A stretch of DNA of 64,000 bases from Echinicola jeungdonensis (GTDB lineage Bacteria > Bacteroidota > Bacteroidia > Cytophagales > Cyclobacteriaceae), in assembly GCF_030409905.1 (NCBI RefSeq), contig NZ_JAUFQT010000001.1, positions 365,001 to 429,000 on the forward strand, in the 5' to 3' direction. Below the pieces are notes generated by a model. That model did not search any database and was not told where the DNA came from. It saw only the letters and a list, made by a program, of their open reading frames with translations. Position numbers and translations under genes: made by a program. Shown here in pieces: positions 51,094 to 60,579 of this stretch; the stretch's first letter is position 1, and every line of letters begins with the position of its first letter.

Positions 51094-52097
51094 ATATCCC
51101 CAAACTTTTTATTTCCCTTTAAATAATAAACCCAAATAACCGAGGGGATCTTCTTCCCGATTTTTCGGAAGGGCAATTTTGATGCCAAAGGGGCCTTTTT
51201 ATTTATTCGGCCTTTAAATTTTAAAAAATCCCTATAGGCATTCAACACAGCCTTGGAATGGGCCCATTCCCCTTGGATCAAAAAATGGACAGCTGCTCCT
51301 GCATCTAAGAATATCCTGGCCAAAGTAATTTTAAAAAAAGAACTAGGAGTTAAATTTTTATACAGCATCAAAAGATTATTTCTAAAATTCAAATAGGTTT
51401 TGAATGGGCTGGATCTGGACAAAGTTCCTCCTCCAACATGAAAAACTGAGGTGTTTCCAATGCACCCTAACTTGTATCCCAACCTACTAAACCGCCAACA
51501 TAAGTCAATTTCTTCCATATGGGCAAAAAATATATCATCAAAGCCCCCTTCCTGATGAAACAAGGAAGACCTGACTACAAAGCAAGCCCCAGATACCCAA
51601 TCTACCTCCATCATTTCGTCATATTGCCCTTGATCCTTTTCCAAGGTATGCAATACCCTGCCCCGGCAATAGGGGTATCCTAATGTATCGATAAACCCAC
51701 CTGCTGCACCTGCATAATCAAACTTCCCGGGAAATTGATGGGATAAAATTTTGGGTTGGACCGCTGCAAAATCAGGATGCTCCTCCAACCACTGAACCAA
51801 AGTCAAGTCCCAGAAGGGACTGACTTCTACATCACTATTGAGGAGGATATAGTATTCAAATTCTCCTTTCAGGGATTGAAGGGCCAAGTTGTAGCCTTTA
51901 CTAAAACCATGATTTTTTTCAAGTAGAACAGTCCTGATTTTGGGATAATGTTCTTTCAAAAAATGAACCGATTCATCAGTACTGGCATTATCGGCAATGA
52001 TGATTTCAAAGTGACTGTTTTTAATGACGTTGGGAAGGAATTTTTGTAACATTTCCTTCCCGTTATAATTCAATATAACAATGGCCGCCTTCTGCAT
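51090..52097 (-). CDS. family 2 glycosyltransferase
   Basis: The 335-residue cytoplasmic GT-A enzyme begins AAIVILNYNGKEMLQKFLP. It has the nucleotide-sugar loop IIADNASTDES, the metal-binding LLNSDVEV (variant of DXD) and the acceptor region FFAHMEEIDLCWRFSRLGY. These features match rhamnosyltransferase-like GT2 enzymes of surface polysaccharides; donor and acceptor are unknown. It starts on the last base of ybaB (TAATG overlap), so it is in the same operon. It ends in a CTAG shared with pspC. Confidence 0.9.
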   Translation of the reverse strand: MQKAAIVILNYNGKEMLQKFLPNVIKNSHFEIIIADNASTDESVHFLKEHYPKIRTVLLEKNHGFSKGYNLALQSLKGEFEYYILLNSDVEVSPFWDLTLVQWLEEHPDFAAVQPKILSHQFPGKFDYAGAAGGFIDTLGYPYCRGRVLHTLEKDQGQYDEMMEVDWVSGACFVVRSSLFHQEGGFDDIFFAHMEEIDLCWRFSRLGYKLGCIGNTSVFHVGGGTLSRSSPFKTYLNFRNNLLMLYKNLTPSSFFKITLARIFLDAGAAVHFLIQGEWAHSKAVLNAYRDFLKFKGRINKKAPLASKLPFRKIGKKIPSVIWVYYLKGNKKFGDI

Positions 52098-52429
52098 TAA
52101 ACCATATTGCCAAAATCCATCCCAGGGATATTGGGCATCAATCCTTCAGTGGCTTTTTTCATTTCCTCTTTAATCTTTACCTCAATAGATTCATAAGCCT
52201 TATTGGTTGCTGCAACTATCAAATCCTTCAACATTTCCTTATCATCAGGGTTGACCAGGCTGTCATCTATCACAATATCGACCACTTTACGGTGTCCATT
52301 TACAACTACTTTTACCATGCCCGCTCCAGATTCTCCTTCAGCGGTAAGGTGAACCAGCTCGGCCTGCTTTTCTTTAATCTTGGCCTGGGCTTCCTTCACC
52401 TTATTCATAATATTCATAAAATCAAACAT
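52097..52429 (-). CDS. YbaB/EbfC family nucleoid-associated protein
   Basis: The 110-residue cytoplasmic DNA-binding protein begins MFDFMNIMNKVKEAQAKIKEKQ. It has the conserved VHLTAEGESGAGMVKVVVNG and VDIVIDDSLVNPDDKEMLKDL. Family members form dimers that bind DNA and shape the nucleoid. It often lies with dnaX and recR; here it precedes a glycosyltransferase, with a one-base overlap. A promoter with TATATTTG lies upstream. Confidence 0.9.
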   Translation of the reverse strand: MFDFMNIMNKVKEAQAKIKEKQAELVHLTAEGESGAGMVKVVVNGHRKVVDIVIDDSLVNPDDKEMLKDLIVAATNKAYESIEVKIKEEMKKATEGLMPNIPGMDFGNMV

Positions 52430-52452
52430 ACAATTCCTTCTGGTTTATTCTT

Positions 52453-52484
52453 CAAATATAATCGATTTCACTTTACTGGCCCAA
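52453..52484 (-). promoter_or_regulatory. promoter of the ybaB-GT2 operon
   Basis: On the minus strand TTG (52482-52484), a 21-bp spacer and TATATTTG (52453-52460) match the Bacteroidota consensus, the spacer being slightly long. The ybaB start is 24 bp downstream. Confidence 0.5.
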
Positions 52485-52637
52485 CAATTGGTTTAAAGTA
52501 AAATTTCAACCCTTACAATTATATCAAAATATTATTCCAATATTAAATCACAATCAACATATAAAATTAATCACAAAACCTTTTCGAAACATTATTCGAT
52601 AAAATAATATATACCATATTGTTTTAATAATTGAATT

Positions 52638-52928
52638 ATGAGCATTGTTAAAATTATCTCAAAAGAAAATATCAAGGACCTCAAGTTTACAAGTAAAGAG
52701 GTGCTATTGGATAAGGAAAGCAGGGAAAAAAGAATGCGAAATCTCCTAAGGGGTCTGGCATTGGGGAATGTGCTCCATGGAAAGGTAAAAATCACTTTTG
52801 AAACCGAAGATGCAAAGCTTTATCTGGTGGATACGACTATTTGGGCAGTGAGTCAGGAATTTATAAACCTAAAGGGAAATATTACCATTCCTGTCAATGC
52901 CATTCTTGGGTTGGACTTAAAGTATTGA
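52638..52928 (+). CDS. 96-residue protein of unknown function
   Basis: It begins MSIVKIISKENIKDLKFTSKE and has no signal peptide or membrane segment. A basic helix (ESREKRMRNLLRGLALGNVL) is followed by alternating strands (KVKITFETEDAKLYLVDTTI) and a short end LGLDLKY. The fold could be a small beta-barrel. It is a single gene with a clear ribosome-free AT-rich leader and a perfect terminator right after it, so it is probably expressed. Not recognised; likely limited to this lineage. Confidence 0.65.
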   Translation: MSIVKIISKENIKDLKFTSKEVLLDKESREKRMRNLLRGLALGNVLHGKVKITFETEDAKLYLVDTTIWAVSQEFINLKGNITIPVNAILGLDLKY

Positions 52929-52936
52929 AAAATTTC

Positions 52937-52976
52937 AAATATTAGCCCCCAATACAGTATTGGGGGCTAATATTTA
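52937..52976. terminator. very strong bidirectional terminator before hisS end
   Basis: AAATATTAGCCCCCAATA pairs perfectly with TATTGGGGGCTAATATTT over 18 bp around CAG. It ends both the small gene and the convergent hisS. Confidence 0.93.
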
Positions 52977-52990
52977 TTTTTTGCTGAAAC

Positions 52991-54364
52991 CTAGCTGGCT
53001 TTTATGGTTCCAATAGCATCCTCAAAAGTCATTAGTTTTTGTTCTCCTGTTTTTAAATTTTTCAGGGTAATTTTATGCTGTTTGATTTCATCAGAACCTA
53101 CCAGAATTACAAAAGGAATCCCTTTTCTATCCGCATAATTAAATTGCTTTTTGACTTTGGCATAATCCGGAAATATCTCAGCAGGGATATTCACACTCCT
53201 TAGGCCATTTAAAATTTTTAGGCCATAATTTCTCCCCTCCTCATCAAAATAGCCTATCATAGCACAGGAACTTTGGTTATGGTCGTCCGGGAAAAGATTC
53301 AATTCCTGAAGTACATCATAAATCCTATCTACGCCGAAGGAAAAGCCTACCCCACTGACCCCTTCCATTCCAAAAACACCTGTTAAATTATCATATCGAC
53401 CTCCACCGCTTACCGACCCAATGGAAACCTTATTGACTTTCACTTCAAATATTGCTCCTGTATAATAGGATAATCCTCTGGCCAGGACCACGTCAAATTG
53501 AATATGGTCTTCTTCCTCACCAAATTCTTCAAGTAGTTGAAAAATTTCTTCAATTTCCATTATTCCTTTCATTCCCTGATCACTGGAAGAAAGAAATTGC
53601 TTCATAAAGCTGATTTTTTCCAAATTACCACCGGACAGGTTAATGACAGGCTCCAATTTGTTGATAGCATCCCGGGAAAAACCCCGTTGAAGCAGCTCCT
53701 CCTGCACTTTTCCCCAGCCGATTTTATCCAATTTATCTATAGCAACACACAGGGCAGATTCCTTTCCTTTTTCACCGATAACTTCCGAAATACCAGTAAG
53801 AATTTTTCGGTTATTGATTTTGATATTGTAATCAGTCAATTTTAACCTGAAGAAAACTTTTCGGATCATCAACAGAATTTCGGTCTCACAAATCAAACTA
53901 TCAGTCCCGACAACATCTGCATCACATTGGTAAAACTCCCTGTACCTACCCTTTTGGGGTCGGTCTGCCCGCCAAACAGGTTGGATTTGAAAACGTTTAA
54001 AGGGGAAATTGATTTCATGCCGGTTCATCACCACATACCGTGCAAAAGGTACAGTTAGATCATATCGCAAACCTTTTTCAGCTACCTTAGGCATTACCGC
54101 TGTTGATCCTTCCCTCAAGTCAGGATCTTTAACTTTTTTTAGAAAATCTCCGCTGTTTAGGATTTTATATAAAAGCTGATCTCCTTCATCCCCATATTTA
54201 CCTGTCAATACCGCAAGATTTTCCATGGCAGGGGTTTCCAATTGTTGGTAACCATAAAGCTGAAAAGTTTCTTTAATGATTTTAAAGATATAATTCCTCC
54301 TGGCCATTTGAATTGGGCCAAAATCTCTGGTTCCTTTTGGTAAAGATGGTTTCTGGATGCTCAT
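52991..54364 (-). CDS. hisS: histidyl-tRNA synthetase
   Basis: About 457 residues from the ATG at 54364 (KPSLPKGTRDFGP follows); the frame opens 30 codons earlier with hydrophobic sequence unlike the family. Class II motifs are visible: motif 2 YDLTVPFARYV and FQIQPVWRADRPQKGRYREF. The histidine-specific LARGLSYYTG follows, and motif 3 is GGGRYDNLTG with GVGFSFGVDRI. The C-terminal anticodon-binding domain covers the last 90 residues. Charges tRNA-His with histidine in the cytoplasm. Confidence 0.96.
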   Translation of the reverse strand: MSIQKPSLPKGTRDFGPIQMARRNYIFKIIKETFQLYGYQQLETPAMENLAVLTGKYGDEGDQLLYKILNSGDFLKKVKDPDLREGSTAVMPKVAEKGLRYDLTVPFARYVVMNRHEINFPFKRFQIQPVWRADRPQKGRYREFYQCDADVVGTDSLICETEILLMIRKVFFRLKLTDYNIKINNRKILTGISEVIGEKGKESALCVAIDKLDKIGWGKVQEELLQRGFSRDAINKLEPVINLSGGNLEKISFMKQFLSSSDQGMKGIMEIEEIFQLLEEFGEEEDHIQFDVVLARGLSYYTGAIFEVKVNKVSIGSVSGGGRYDNLTGVFGMEGVSGVGFSFGVDRIYDVLQELNLFPDDHNQSSCAMIGYFDEEGRNYGLKILNGLRSVNIPAEIFPDYAKVKKQFNYADRKGIPFVILVGSDEIKQHKITLKNLKTGEQKLMTFEDAIGTIKAS

Positions 54365-54825
54365 TTTTCTCAATTTTGCCCAAAGGTAAAAAATATGCTT
54401 GATTAAGTGAAAATTAATAATCCGATCAGCTGGAAAACTCCATAAAGAAAACAACTTGAACCAAGTTCAAGTCAATAGAAAGGAAATGGTATTTGTTAAA
54501 AGACCCTAGCTTATTTTTCCCGAAATATTATTTAACTACCATTAAAAAAAACTGGTCAAGGCATTTAGGAATATCCTTCTCTTGGATACCCCCAAATTTC
54601 TTTTATTTTTCAAACAAGTAAAAGGAAAGGTGTTCAAGAAAATTTCAAACTTTATCCTTATTGCGCACTAAAAAAACCTCCGGAAATACTTATCCGGAGG
54701 TCTAGAAAAGAAATTTCCAGTCCCACTTTTCTCCCAACCAAACATAATCCTGTAAGCCCTTCTTCAAATTTCAGGTTTGTAATAGGAGTAATCTTTTATT
54801 CATATTCCTTTCAATTTACCACAGT
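54365..54825. other. 461-bp intergenic region upstream of hisS
   Basis: It holds a minus-strand terminator (54670-54701) for the 70-residue gene; the rest is A/T-rich leader for hisS. No tRNA or T-box-like element is seen. Confidence 0.45.
54670..54701 (-). terminator. terminator of the 70-residue gene
   Basis: ACCTCCGGA (54676-54684) pairs with TCCGGAGGT (54693-54701) around 8 nt. On the minus strand it is followed by TTTTTT. Confidence 0.85.
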
Positions 54826-55038
54826 CTATAACAACAAAGCACTTCGAATCCCTTCGGCAAATTTTTTTCCAAATGAGGCTGCTTCCTGAGTTTCTATAGC
54901 TTCTTTTTCAATTGATTTTAATGTGGTTTTTCTTCTGATGATTTCCCATACATTATCCCTAGCTTCCCGCTCATGGGCTGCTTCAGTATGAATCTGGAAT
55001 TCTACATCATTGATTTCGATTTTAATGAGGTACTTCAT
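54826..55038 (-). CDS. 70-residue protein of unknown function
   Basis: The small protein begins MKYLIKIEINDVEFQIHTEA, a beta pair followed by charged helices (HEREARDNVWEIIRRKTTL). The end is FAEGIRSALLL. It is probably cytoplasmic, with no signal peptide. A good terminator lies 125 bp past its stop, supporting a real transcript. No family is recognised. The composition and strand-helix pattern suggest a small alpha-beta domain of a kind common in Cytophagales. Confidence 0.6.
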   Translation of the reverse strand: MKYLIKIEINDVEFQIHTEAAHEREARDNVWEIIRRKTTLKSIEKEAIETQEAASFGKKFAEGIRSALLL

Positions 55039-55562
55039 GGTTCAGGTGTTTTGGTGAAACAAAACAATCGAAGCAAACATTACACTTCAGGTGTCTCCTG
55101 TCAGCTTCCTGACATCCAGTATGGAAATACACATACTTTATTTTACGCTTTTCAAATGCATTTTTTTGCACTTTATAAATATAAATATTATTTATTAATA
55201 TTCACATCAATCCAAAAAAATTATTTTCAATGTAATTTTGACTTAATTTATAAACGTCGAAACTAAAAGCTTGGATGATTTACCACATCCCATTGATTTA
55301 CCAAAATCATCCATTTATTTACACAACAATTCCTGTTCCTTTTTTTCCAAACCAGGAAAATTCCGCATTAATAATTGTCATACCAAAGAAAGTTCTATTT
55401 CATAATTCTCCATTGACAAAGCAGAAACATTTAGATTAAAAAAGCATCAAGACTTATCCGCCTCAATAAGGTTAAACCTTGAAAATCTACTTGTTAAACT
55501 TTCACTCCCCTTAATTATTTTCAAAAATTATTCGTACTTTTGCATTTCAATTTAAATTAACC
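55039..55562. other. 524-bp divergent intergenic region upstream of typA
   Basis: The right end carries the typA -7 element TACTTTTG (55535-55542), about 20 bp before the start codon. The rest is A/T-rich without a gene, obvious repeat or RNA motif. Confidence 0.45.
55535..55542 (+). promoter_or_regulatory. typA -7 promoter element
   Basis: TACTTTTG matches TAnnTTTG exactly. No clear -33 TTTG stands at the expected distance, so the promoter is only partly supported. The implied leader is about 14 nt. Confidence 0.45.
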
Positions 55563-57374
55563 ATGCAGAATATTCGAAACATTGCGATCATCGCGCACGT
55601 GGACCACGGCAAGACAACACTCGTGGACAAAATCATTCATGCCTCTAAGATCTTTCGGGAAAACCAACAGTTTGACGACTTGATCCTGGACAATAATGAT
55701 TTGGAAAGAGAAAGGGGAATTACCATCCTTTCCAAAAATGTTTCTGTTAGATATAAGGATATTAAAATCAATATCATTGACACCCCTGGTCACGCCGACT
55801 TTGGTGGAGAGGTTGAAAGGGTGCTTAAAATGGCAGATGGGGTTTTGCTTTTGGTGGATGCCTTTGAAGGCCCTATGCCGCAAACCCGTTTCGTATTGGG
55901 CAAAGCGCTTGATCTGGGATTGACTCCGATTGTGGTAGTCAACAAAGTAGATAAGCCCAACTGTCGTCCTGATGAAGTACATGAGGCAGTATTTGACCTT
56001 ATGTTTAATTTGGATGCAACAGAAGAACAGTTGGACTTTGTTACCGTTTACGGGTCAGCCAAGAACAATTGGATGGGCCCTGATTGGAAAAAGGAAACTG
56101 ACTCCATTCTTCCCCTATTGGACACCATCATTGAAAATATTCCAGAGCCAAAAATTGAAGAAGGCAGCACCCAGATGCAGATCACTTCTTTGGATTTCTC
56201 CAACTTTGTGGGAAGGATTGCTATTGGCCGGGTAAAAAGAGGTTCTTTGAAAGAAGGTGACCAGGTAGCTCTTTGCAAATCCGATGGTACCATTAAAAAA
56301 GTACGGATCAAAGAACTTCATGTATTTGAAGGTCTGGGCAAAAACAAAGTGGAAGAAGTGCAGGCAGGAGATATATGTGCAGTTACCGGTATTGAAGGAT
56401 TTGAAATTGGTGATACAATTGCAGATGCAGAAAATCCCGAACCCCTACCAAGAATTTCCATCGATGAGCCTACCATGAATATGCTCTTCACCATCAATAA
56501 TTCCCCATTTTTTGGGAAAGAAGGAAAGTTTGTGACTTCCCGTCATTTGAGGGATCGTCTTTTCAAGGAAATGGAGAAAAACCTTGCCTTAAGAGTAGAA
56601 CCGACAGATAATGAAGACAAATTCCTGGTTTATGGACGGGGTATCCTGCATTTGTCCGTATTGATCGAGACCATGAGAAGAGAAGGTTATGAGCTCCAGG
56701 TGGGACAACCTCAGGTGATTTATAAAGAAATTGACGGGGTTAAAAGCGAACCTATTGAATCATTGGTGGTGGATGTGCCAGAAGAAACAGCCGGTAAGGT
56801 CATAGAGTTGGCCACCCAACGGAAAGGTGAACTTTTGGTCATGGAACCCCGCGGAGATTTGCAACATTTGGAATTCCAGATTCCTTCCAGAGGATTGATC
56901 GGTTTGAGAAACAATGTTTTGACCGCTACCCAAGGGGAAGCCATCATGAACCACAGATTTATCACTTACGAACCATTCAAAGGTGCTATCCCTAGCAGGA
57001 TCAATGGTTCCCTGATCTCAATGGAGTCCGGCCCAACTACCGCTTATGCCATTGATAAACTTCAAGACAGAGGAACTTTCTTTGTGGATCCAGGAGAGGA
57101 AATTTATGGTGGACAGGTGATCGGTGAACATTCCAGAGATAATGATATCGTGGTCAATGTTCAAAAAGGAAAAAAACTGACCAACATGCGGGCTTCTGGT
57201 TCTGATGACAACTCCAAGATTGCTCCCGCCAAAAAATTCTCTTTGGAAGAGGCCATGGAATACATCCAAAAGGATGAATACCTGGAGATCACGCCAAAGA
57301 GCATGAGAATGAGAAAGATCTATCTTGACGAAAACGAAAGAAATAGAATGGCCAAAAAAGAAGCGGCCAATTAA
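55563..57374 (+). CDS. typA: translational GTPase TypA/BipA
   Basis: The 603-residue ribosome-binding GTPase begins NIRNIAIIAHVDHGKTTLVD. G motifs follow: G1 AHVDHGKTT, G2 ERGITI, G3 DTPGHADFGGEVER, G4 VVNKVDKP and G5 SAKN. Beta-barrel, EF-G-like domains III and V and the BipA-specific C-terminal domain (about 480-603) are complete. The protein aids ribosome assembly and growth under stress, including cold. Length is normal. A strong terminator follows within 20 bp. Confidence 0.96.
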   Translation: MQNIRNIAIIAHVDHGKTTLVDKIIHASKIFRENQQFDDLILDNNDLERERGITILSKNVSVRYKDIKINIIDTPGHADFGGEVERVLKMADGVLLLVDAFEGPMPQTRFVLGKALDLGLTPIVVVNKVDKPNCRPDEVHEAVFDLMFNLDATEEQLDFVTVYGSAKNNWMGPDWKKETDSILPLLDTIIENIPEPKIEEGSTQMQITSLDFSNFVGRIAIGRVKRGSLKEGDQVALCKSDGTIKKVRIKELHVFEGLGKNKVEEVQAGDICAVTGIEGFEIGDTIADAENPEPLPRISIDEPTMNMLFTINNSPFFGKEGKFVTSRHLRDRLFKEMEKNLALRVEPTDNEDKFLVYGRGILHLSVLIETMRREGYELQVGQPQVIYKEIDGVKSEPIESLVVDVPEETAGKVIELATQRKGELLVMEPRGDLQHLEFQIPSRGLIGLRNNVLTATQGEAIMNHRFITYEPFKGAIPSRINGSLISMESGPTTAYAIDKLQDRGTFFVDPGEEIYGGQVIGEHSRDNDIVVNVQKGKKLTNMRASGSDDNSKIAPAKKFSLEEAMEYIQKDEYLEITPKSMRMRKIYLDENERNRMAKKEAAN

Positions 57375-57390
57375 TCAATCCAATATTTCA

Positions 57391-57427
57391 AAAAACTCCC
57401 CGGAACATGGTTCCGGGGAGTTTTTTT
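57391..57427. terminator. terminator after typA
   Basis: AAAAACTCCCCGGAAC pairs perfectly with GTTCCGGGGAGTTTTT around ATG, followed by T. Works on both strands. Confidence 0.93.
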
Positions 57428-57472
57428 TATACCATTTTTTTTGGACAGGTCTTGTTGAAAATTTCAAGGAAT

Positions 57473-57958
57473 TTATCCACCTAATTCTTCTTGTTTTTCA
57501 TAATATAGAAAGAGACCATCACAAGGCGCCCAACTGATGTTAGCCAATTGCCCTTCCTTAGAAATATGAAGCGCTTCTTTTTCCTCCTCACTACTGCTGC
57601 AGTTGTAAGCCATTCCGTCACCACCTGTAAAAGTAAGCACCACCACGCCCAGGTATTTATCTTTCAAATCTTCGGAAACTTCCTCAATCATATAGCTTCC
57701 TGTAGCCTCGGAATGAAAATCCTCACCATCGACCGTTTTCTTAAAGGTGCCCTCACTGGTAAAAGAATAGATTTCTGTCCGGGTCGGCCCTTCAGGTTCT
57801 GGAGGATTTTCCACCGTAAAGCCCCCCTCAGCTTTTACCAATTTCCACTCCCCTTCCACATAGGATTGACTAGCTTCAATGCCTTCTTTAGTTTCCAAAA
57901 TTGAGCAGCTCCCTAATGCAAAAAACAATAAAAGGTTAAAAATCAATAACTTTTTCAT
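57473..57958 (-). CDS. lipocalin-like lipoprotein
   Basis: The 161-residue protein has a lipoprotein signal (LLLFFALGSC, lipobox LGSC). The mature part begins with a lipocalin-like strand YVEGEWKLVKAEGG and continues with strands around EIYSFTSEGTFKKTVDG and ATGSYMIEEVSE. Two later Cys (YNCSSSEE and WAPCDG) could form a disulfide. Such proteins are common in Bacteroidota; function unknown. Probably in the outer membrane facing the periplasm. Confidence 0.75.
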   Translation of the reverse strand: MKKLLIFNLLLFFALGSCSILETKEGIEASQSYVEGEWKLVKAEGGFTVENPPEPEGPTRTEIYSFTSEGTFKKTVDGEDFHSEATGSYMIEEVSEDLKDKYLGVVVLTFTGGDGMAYNCSSSEEEKEALHISKEGQLANISWAPCDGLFLYYEKQEELGG

Positions 57959-58018
57959 AACAATAAACTTTTTATAAACCTATACGGAAAAAACTTCAAC
58001 TTGTCCTGATAAAACAAA

Positions 58019-58046
58019 AAAAGAGGTGCTATAACACACCTCTTTA
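58019..58046. terminator. terminator after icd
   Basis: AAAGAGGTG pairs with CACCTCTTT around an 8-nt loop, 27 bp beyond the icd stop. An A run on the left gives a T run on the minus strand. Confidence 0.85.
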
Positions 58047-58072
58047 AATATCATTTAATTAATAATAACTTA

Positions 58073-59536
58073 TTATTCGCCTTGGGCCAAGGAGAAACCT
58101 CGCTCACCATCAAAGGTGTAAAGGTTTTCAGTTTTGATAAAATCAAAACCCAAATCCTCCACTTGTCTCAAAACATCTAATACTTGTCTATGAGAAATTT
58201 CGGTTTGGTCCGCATTGAAGAAGCGCACCCTCCAGTGGTCAGAGCAGAAAGTTTCCTTCATTCCACCCGGGTAAACTTTTACTCCTCTATTGGTAATCAA
58301 TTGCATTTTCAGCCCATCAGCATCAACAGCTCTCAGTTTATCACCAATGACATTGGCATCTCTGCCATTTTCTTTCCAATCGATAAATACATCAAGACCT
58401 ACCAAATCCTTTTTGCATGGTTTTCTTTCAGTCAATTTGATGGTTCCTGAATTATCATCACCGCCAACATTTTTCTTAAACGCTGCAGGAACCATGGTGC
58501 TGGGCTTTTCACCAAGCCTTTCAATAACCGCTTGGGCAAATTCCTGGGTACCAACTCTCTTTTTAGAAATATTATCCTGATAAATATCTCCGGTGTGTAA
58601 ACCATCTTCAAGGGTTTTCATCCAGGCATTGCTGATTTTCTCAGCCACTTCAGGCTGACCAATATGCACAAGCATCATGATAGCTCCATTCAACAACCCA
58701 GATGGATTAGCAAGATCTTTACCTGCAATGTCAGGGGCCGAACCATGAATAGCTTCAAACATGGCTACATTTTCACCGACATTGGAAGAGCCTCCAAGTC
58801 CAACAGATCCGGTAATTTGAGCTGCCACATCCGAAATGATATCACCATAAAGGTTTAAGGTAACGATCACATCAAACATTTCTGGTTTGTCAGCAATCAA
58901 AGCCGTTCCAATATCGATGATCTTATGATCAGCTTCAATTTCAGGGTATTCTTGGGCCACCTCATTAAATACTTTATGAAAAAGACCATCAGCCAACTTC
59001 ATGATGTTGTCCTTGGTCATGCAGGTTACCTTTTTCCTGTTGTATTTACGGGCATATTCAAAGGCATACCTGATAATTTTTTCAGAACCAGGTCTGGAGA
59101 TCAATTTAAGACATTGATAAACCTCGTCAGTTTGTCTATGCTCAATTCCAGCATACAAGTCCTCCTCATTTTCCCGAATAATGACCATATCGGTTTTCGG
59201 GAAATGGGTACGGATAAAAGGCGAATATGCTTTACAAGGTCTTACATTGGCATACAAGCCCAATGTTTTCCGGGTAGTCACGTTTAAACTCTTGAAACCT
59301 CCCCCCTGTGGAGTTGTAATAGGAGCTTTCAAAAAAACTTTTGTCTCTCTAAGAGAATCCCAAGCCTTGGGTTCAATTCCTGAACTGATGCCTTTAAGGT
59401 AAACTTGCTCCCCTATTTCTATTACATCAGTTTCTATTTGAGCGCCCGCTGCTTCCAATATGGACAACGTGGCTTTCATAATTTCAGGTCCAATACCATC
59501 ACCGTAGGCTACGGTTATTTTTCTTTTGGATGACAT
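58073..59536 (-). CDS. icd: NADP-dependent isocitrate dehydrogenase (Thermus-type, with C-terminal extension)
   Basis: The 487-residue TCA-cycle enzyme oxidises isocitrate to 2-oxoglutarate. It has the isocitrate/isopropylmalate-dehydrogenase N-terminus ITVAYGDGIGPEIM and the substrate loop LNVTTRKTLGLYANVRPCKAYSP. Other motifs are IIRENEEDLYAGIEH, the metal site LYGDIISDVAAQITGSVGLG and the coenzyme loop AIHGSAPDIAGKDLANP. About 140 extra C-terminal residues form the extension seen in the Thermus/Bacteroidota type. Coenzyme choice is inferred from the family. A promoter -7-like TATTTTTG lies upstream. Confidence 0.93.
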   Translation of the reverse strand: MSSKRKITVAYGDGIGPEIMKATLSILEAAGAQIETDVIEIGEQVYLKGISSGIEPKAWDSLRETKVFLKAPITTPQGGGFKSLNVTTRKTLGLYANVRPCKAYSPFIRTHFPKTDMVIIRENEEDLYAGIEHRQTDEVYQCLKLISRPGSEKIIRYAFEYARKYNRKKVTCMTKDNIMKLADGLFHKVFNEVAQEYPEIEADHKIIDIGTALIADKPEMFDVIVTLNLYGDIISDVAAQITGSVGLGGSSNVGENVAMFEAIHGSAPDIAGKDLANPSGLLNGAIMMLVHIGQPEVAEKISNAWMKTLEDGLHTGDIYQDNISKKRVGTQEFAQAVIERLGEKPSTMVPAAFKKNVGGDDNSGTIKLTERKPCKKDLVGLDVFIDWKENGRDANVIGDKLRAVDADGLKMQLITNRGVKVYPGGMKETFCSDHWRVRFFNADQTEISHRQVLDVLRQVEDLGFDFIKTENLYTFDGERGFSLAQGE

Positions 59537-59769
59537 AGTGTTAAAATGATTAAAGTTTGAAGTTTCAAGATGTGGTACAAAAATATAAAAAAATGCCAGA
59601 CATGGCCCCTTAACCCTTTACAAATTCGGATAAAATAATAGCCATAACTGCGTTTCCTCCAAGAATTAACCATTTTTCGCCCCTAAATTTAACCCTTCAT
59701 TTTTACATGGATTGCTTTGTGTTTGATATGTCTCCTCGTATATTTGGATTCAAACATAGGTTTAATAGG

Positions 59770-60555
59770 ATGGCTGAATCTAACAATATTCTTTCTGAAA
59801 ATAAGGACGGAATTCTTTACCTCACCATAAATCGAGAGTCCAAACTCAATGCAATCAATCACGAAACCCTTGAAGGGATCAAAAATATTTTTGACGAAGT
59901 CAATGATAATAAGTCGATTAAGGCTGTCATTCTAACTGGTGCGGGGGATAAGGCCTTTGTGGCAGGGGCGGACATTAGCGAAATAGCTCAATTGAACGAA
60001 CTGAATGCCCGGAAATTTTCGGAAAACGGGCAAGAAGTTTATGATATAATTGAGTCTTGCCATAAACCGGTCATTGCAGTGGTCAATGGCTTTGCACTTG
60101 GTGGGGGATGTGAACTGGCCATGGCCTGTCATATGAGAATTGCCTCAGCCAATGCCAAATTCGGACAACCAGAAGTCAACTTGGGCATCATTCCAGGGTA
60201 TGGTGGAACCCAGCGGCTTACATTTTTAGTAGGAAGAAGTAAAGCCAATGAACTTCTGATGACGGGAGAAATGATCGGGGCAGAGGAAGCCAAATCTCTT
60301 GGCTTGGTCAATCATGTTACTAGCAATAAAGAAGAGGCCCTTCATAAAGCAGAAGAAATTTTAAGAAAAATCATGACCAAGGCCCCATTAGCCATAGGCA
60401 TGATCGTGGACTGTGTCAATTCGGTCTATACCAATGATGAAAATGGCTATCAAATCGAAGCCAATAGTTTTGCCAGATGTGTAAAATCAGAAGATTATTC
60501 AGAGGGAACCACCGCCTTTCTCGAAAAAAGAAAACCCAATTTTAAAGGGGAATAA
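59770..60555 (+). CDS. enoyl-CoA hydratase/isomerase family protein
   Basis: About 261 residues from the ATG at 59770, the usual crotonase length; the frame opening at 59707 adds an unrelated 21 residues. The oxyanion-hole motifs AFVAGADISEIAQ and VNGFALGGGCELAMACHMR are present. Two catalytic glutamates of hydratases can be placed in CELAMAC and QPEVNLGIIPGYGG. It hydrates trans-2-enoyl-CoA in fatty-acid beta-oxidation, or acts on a related substrate. It lies 24 bp before the flippase gene. Confidence 0.93.
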   Translation: MAESNNILSENKDGILYLTINRESKLNAINHETLEGIKNIFDEVNDNKSIKAVILTGAGDKAFVAGADISEIAQLNELNARKFSENGQEVYDIIESCHKPVIAVVNGFALGGGCELAMACHMRIASANAKFGQPEVNLGIIPGYGGTQRLTFLVGRSKANELLMTGEMIGAEEAKSLGLVNHVTSNKEEALHKAEEILRKIMTKAPLAIGMIVDCVNSVYTNDENGYQIEANSFARCVKSEDYSEGTTAFLEKRKPNFKGE

Positions 60556-60579
60556 GTCCCCTTTTCTTTTTTAATGCCC

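Noticed and set aside
55557-55982. 141-codon open frame antisense to the typA start
   Set aside because: Lies over the GTPase G motifs; typA fully explains the sequence.
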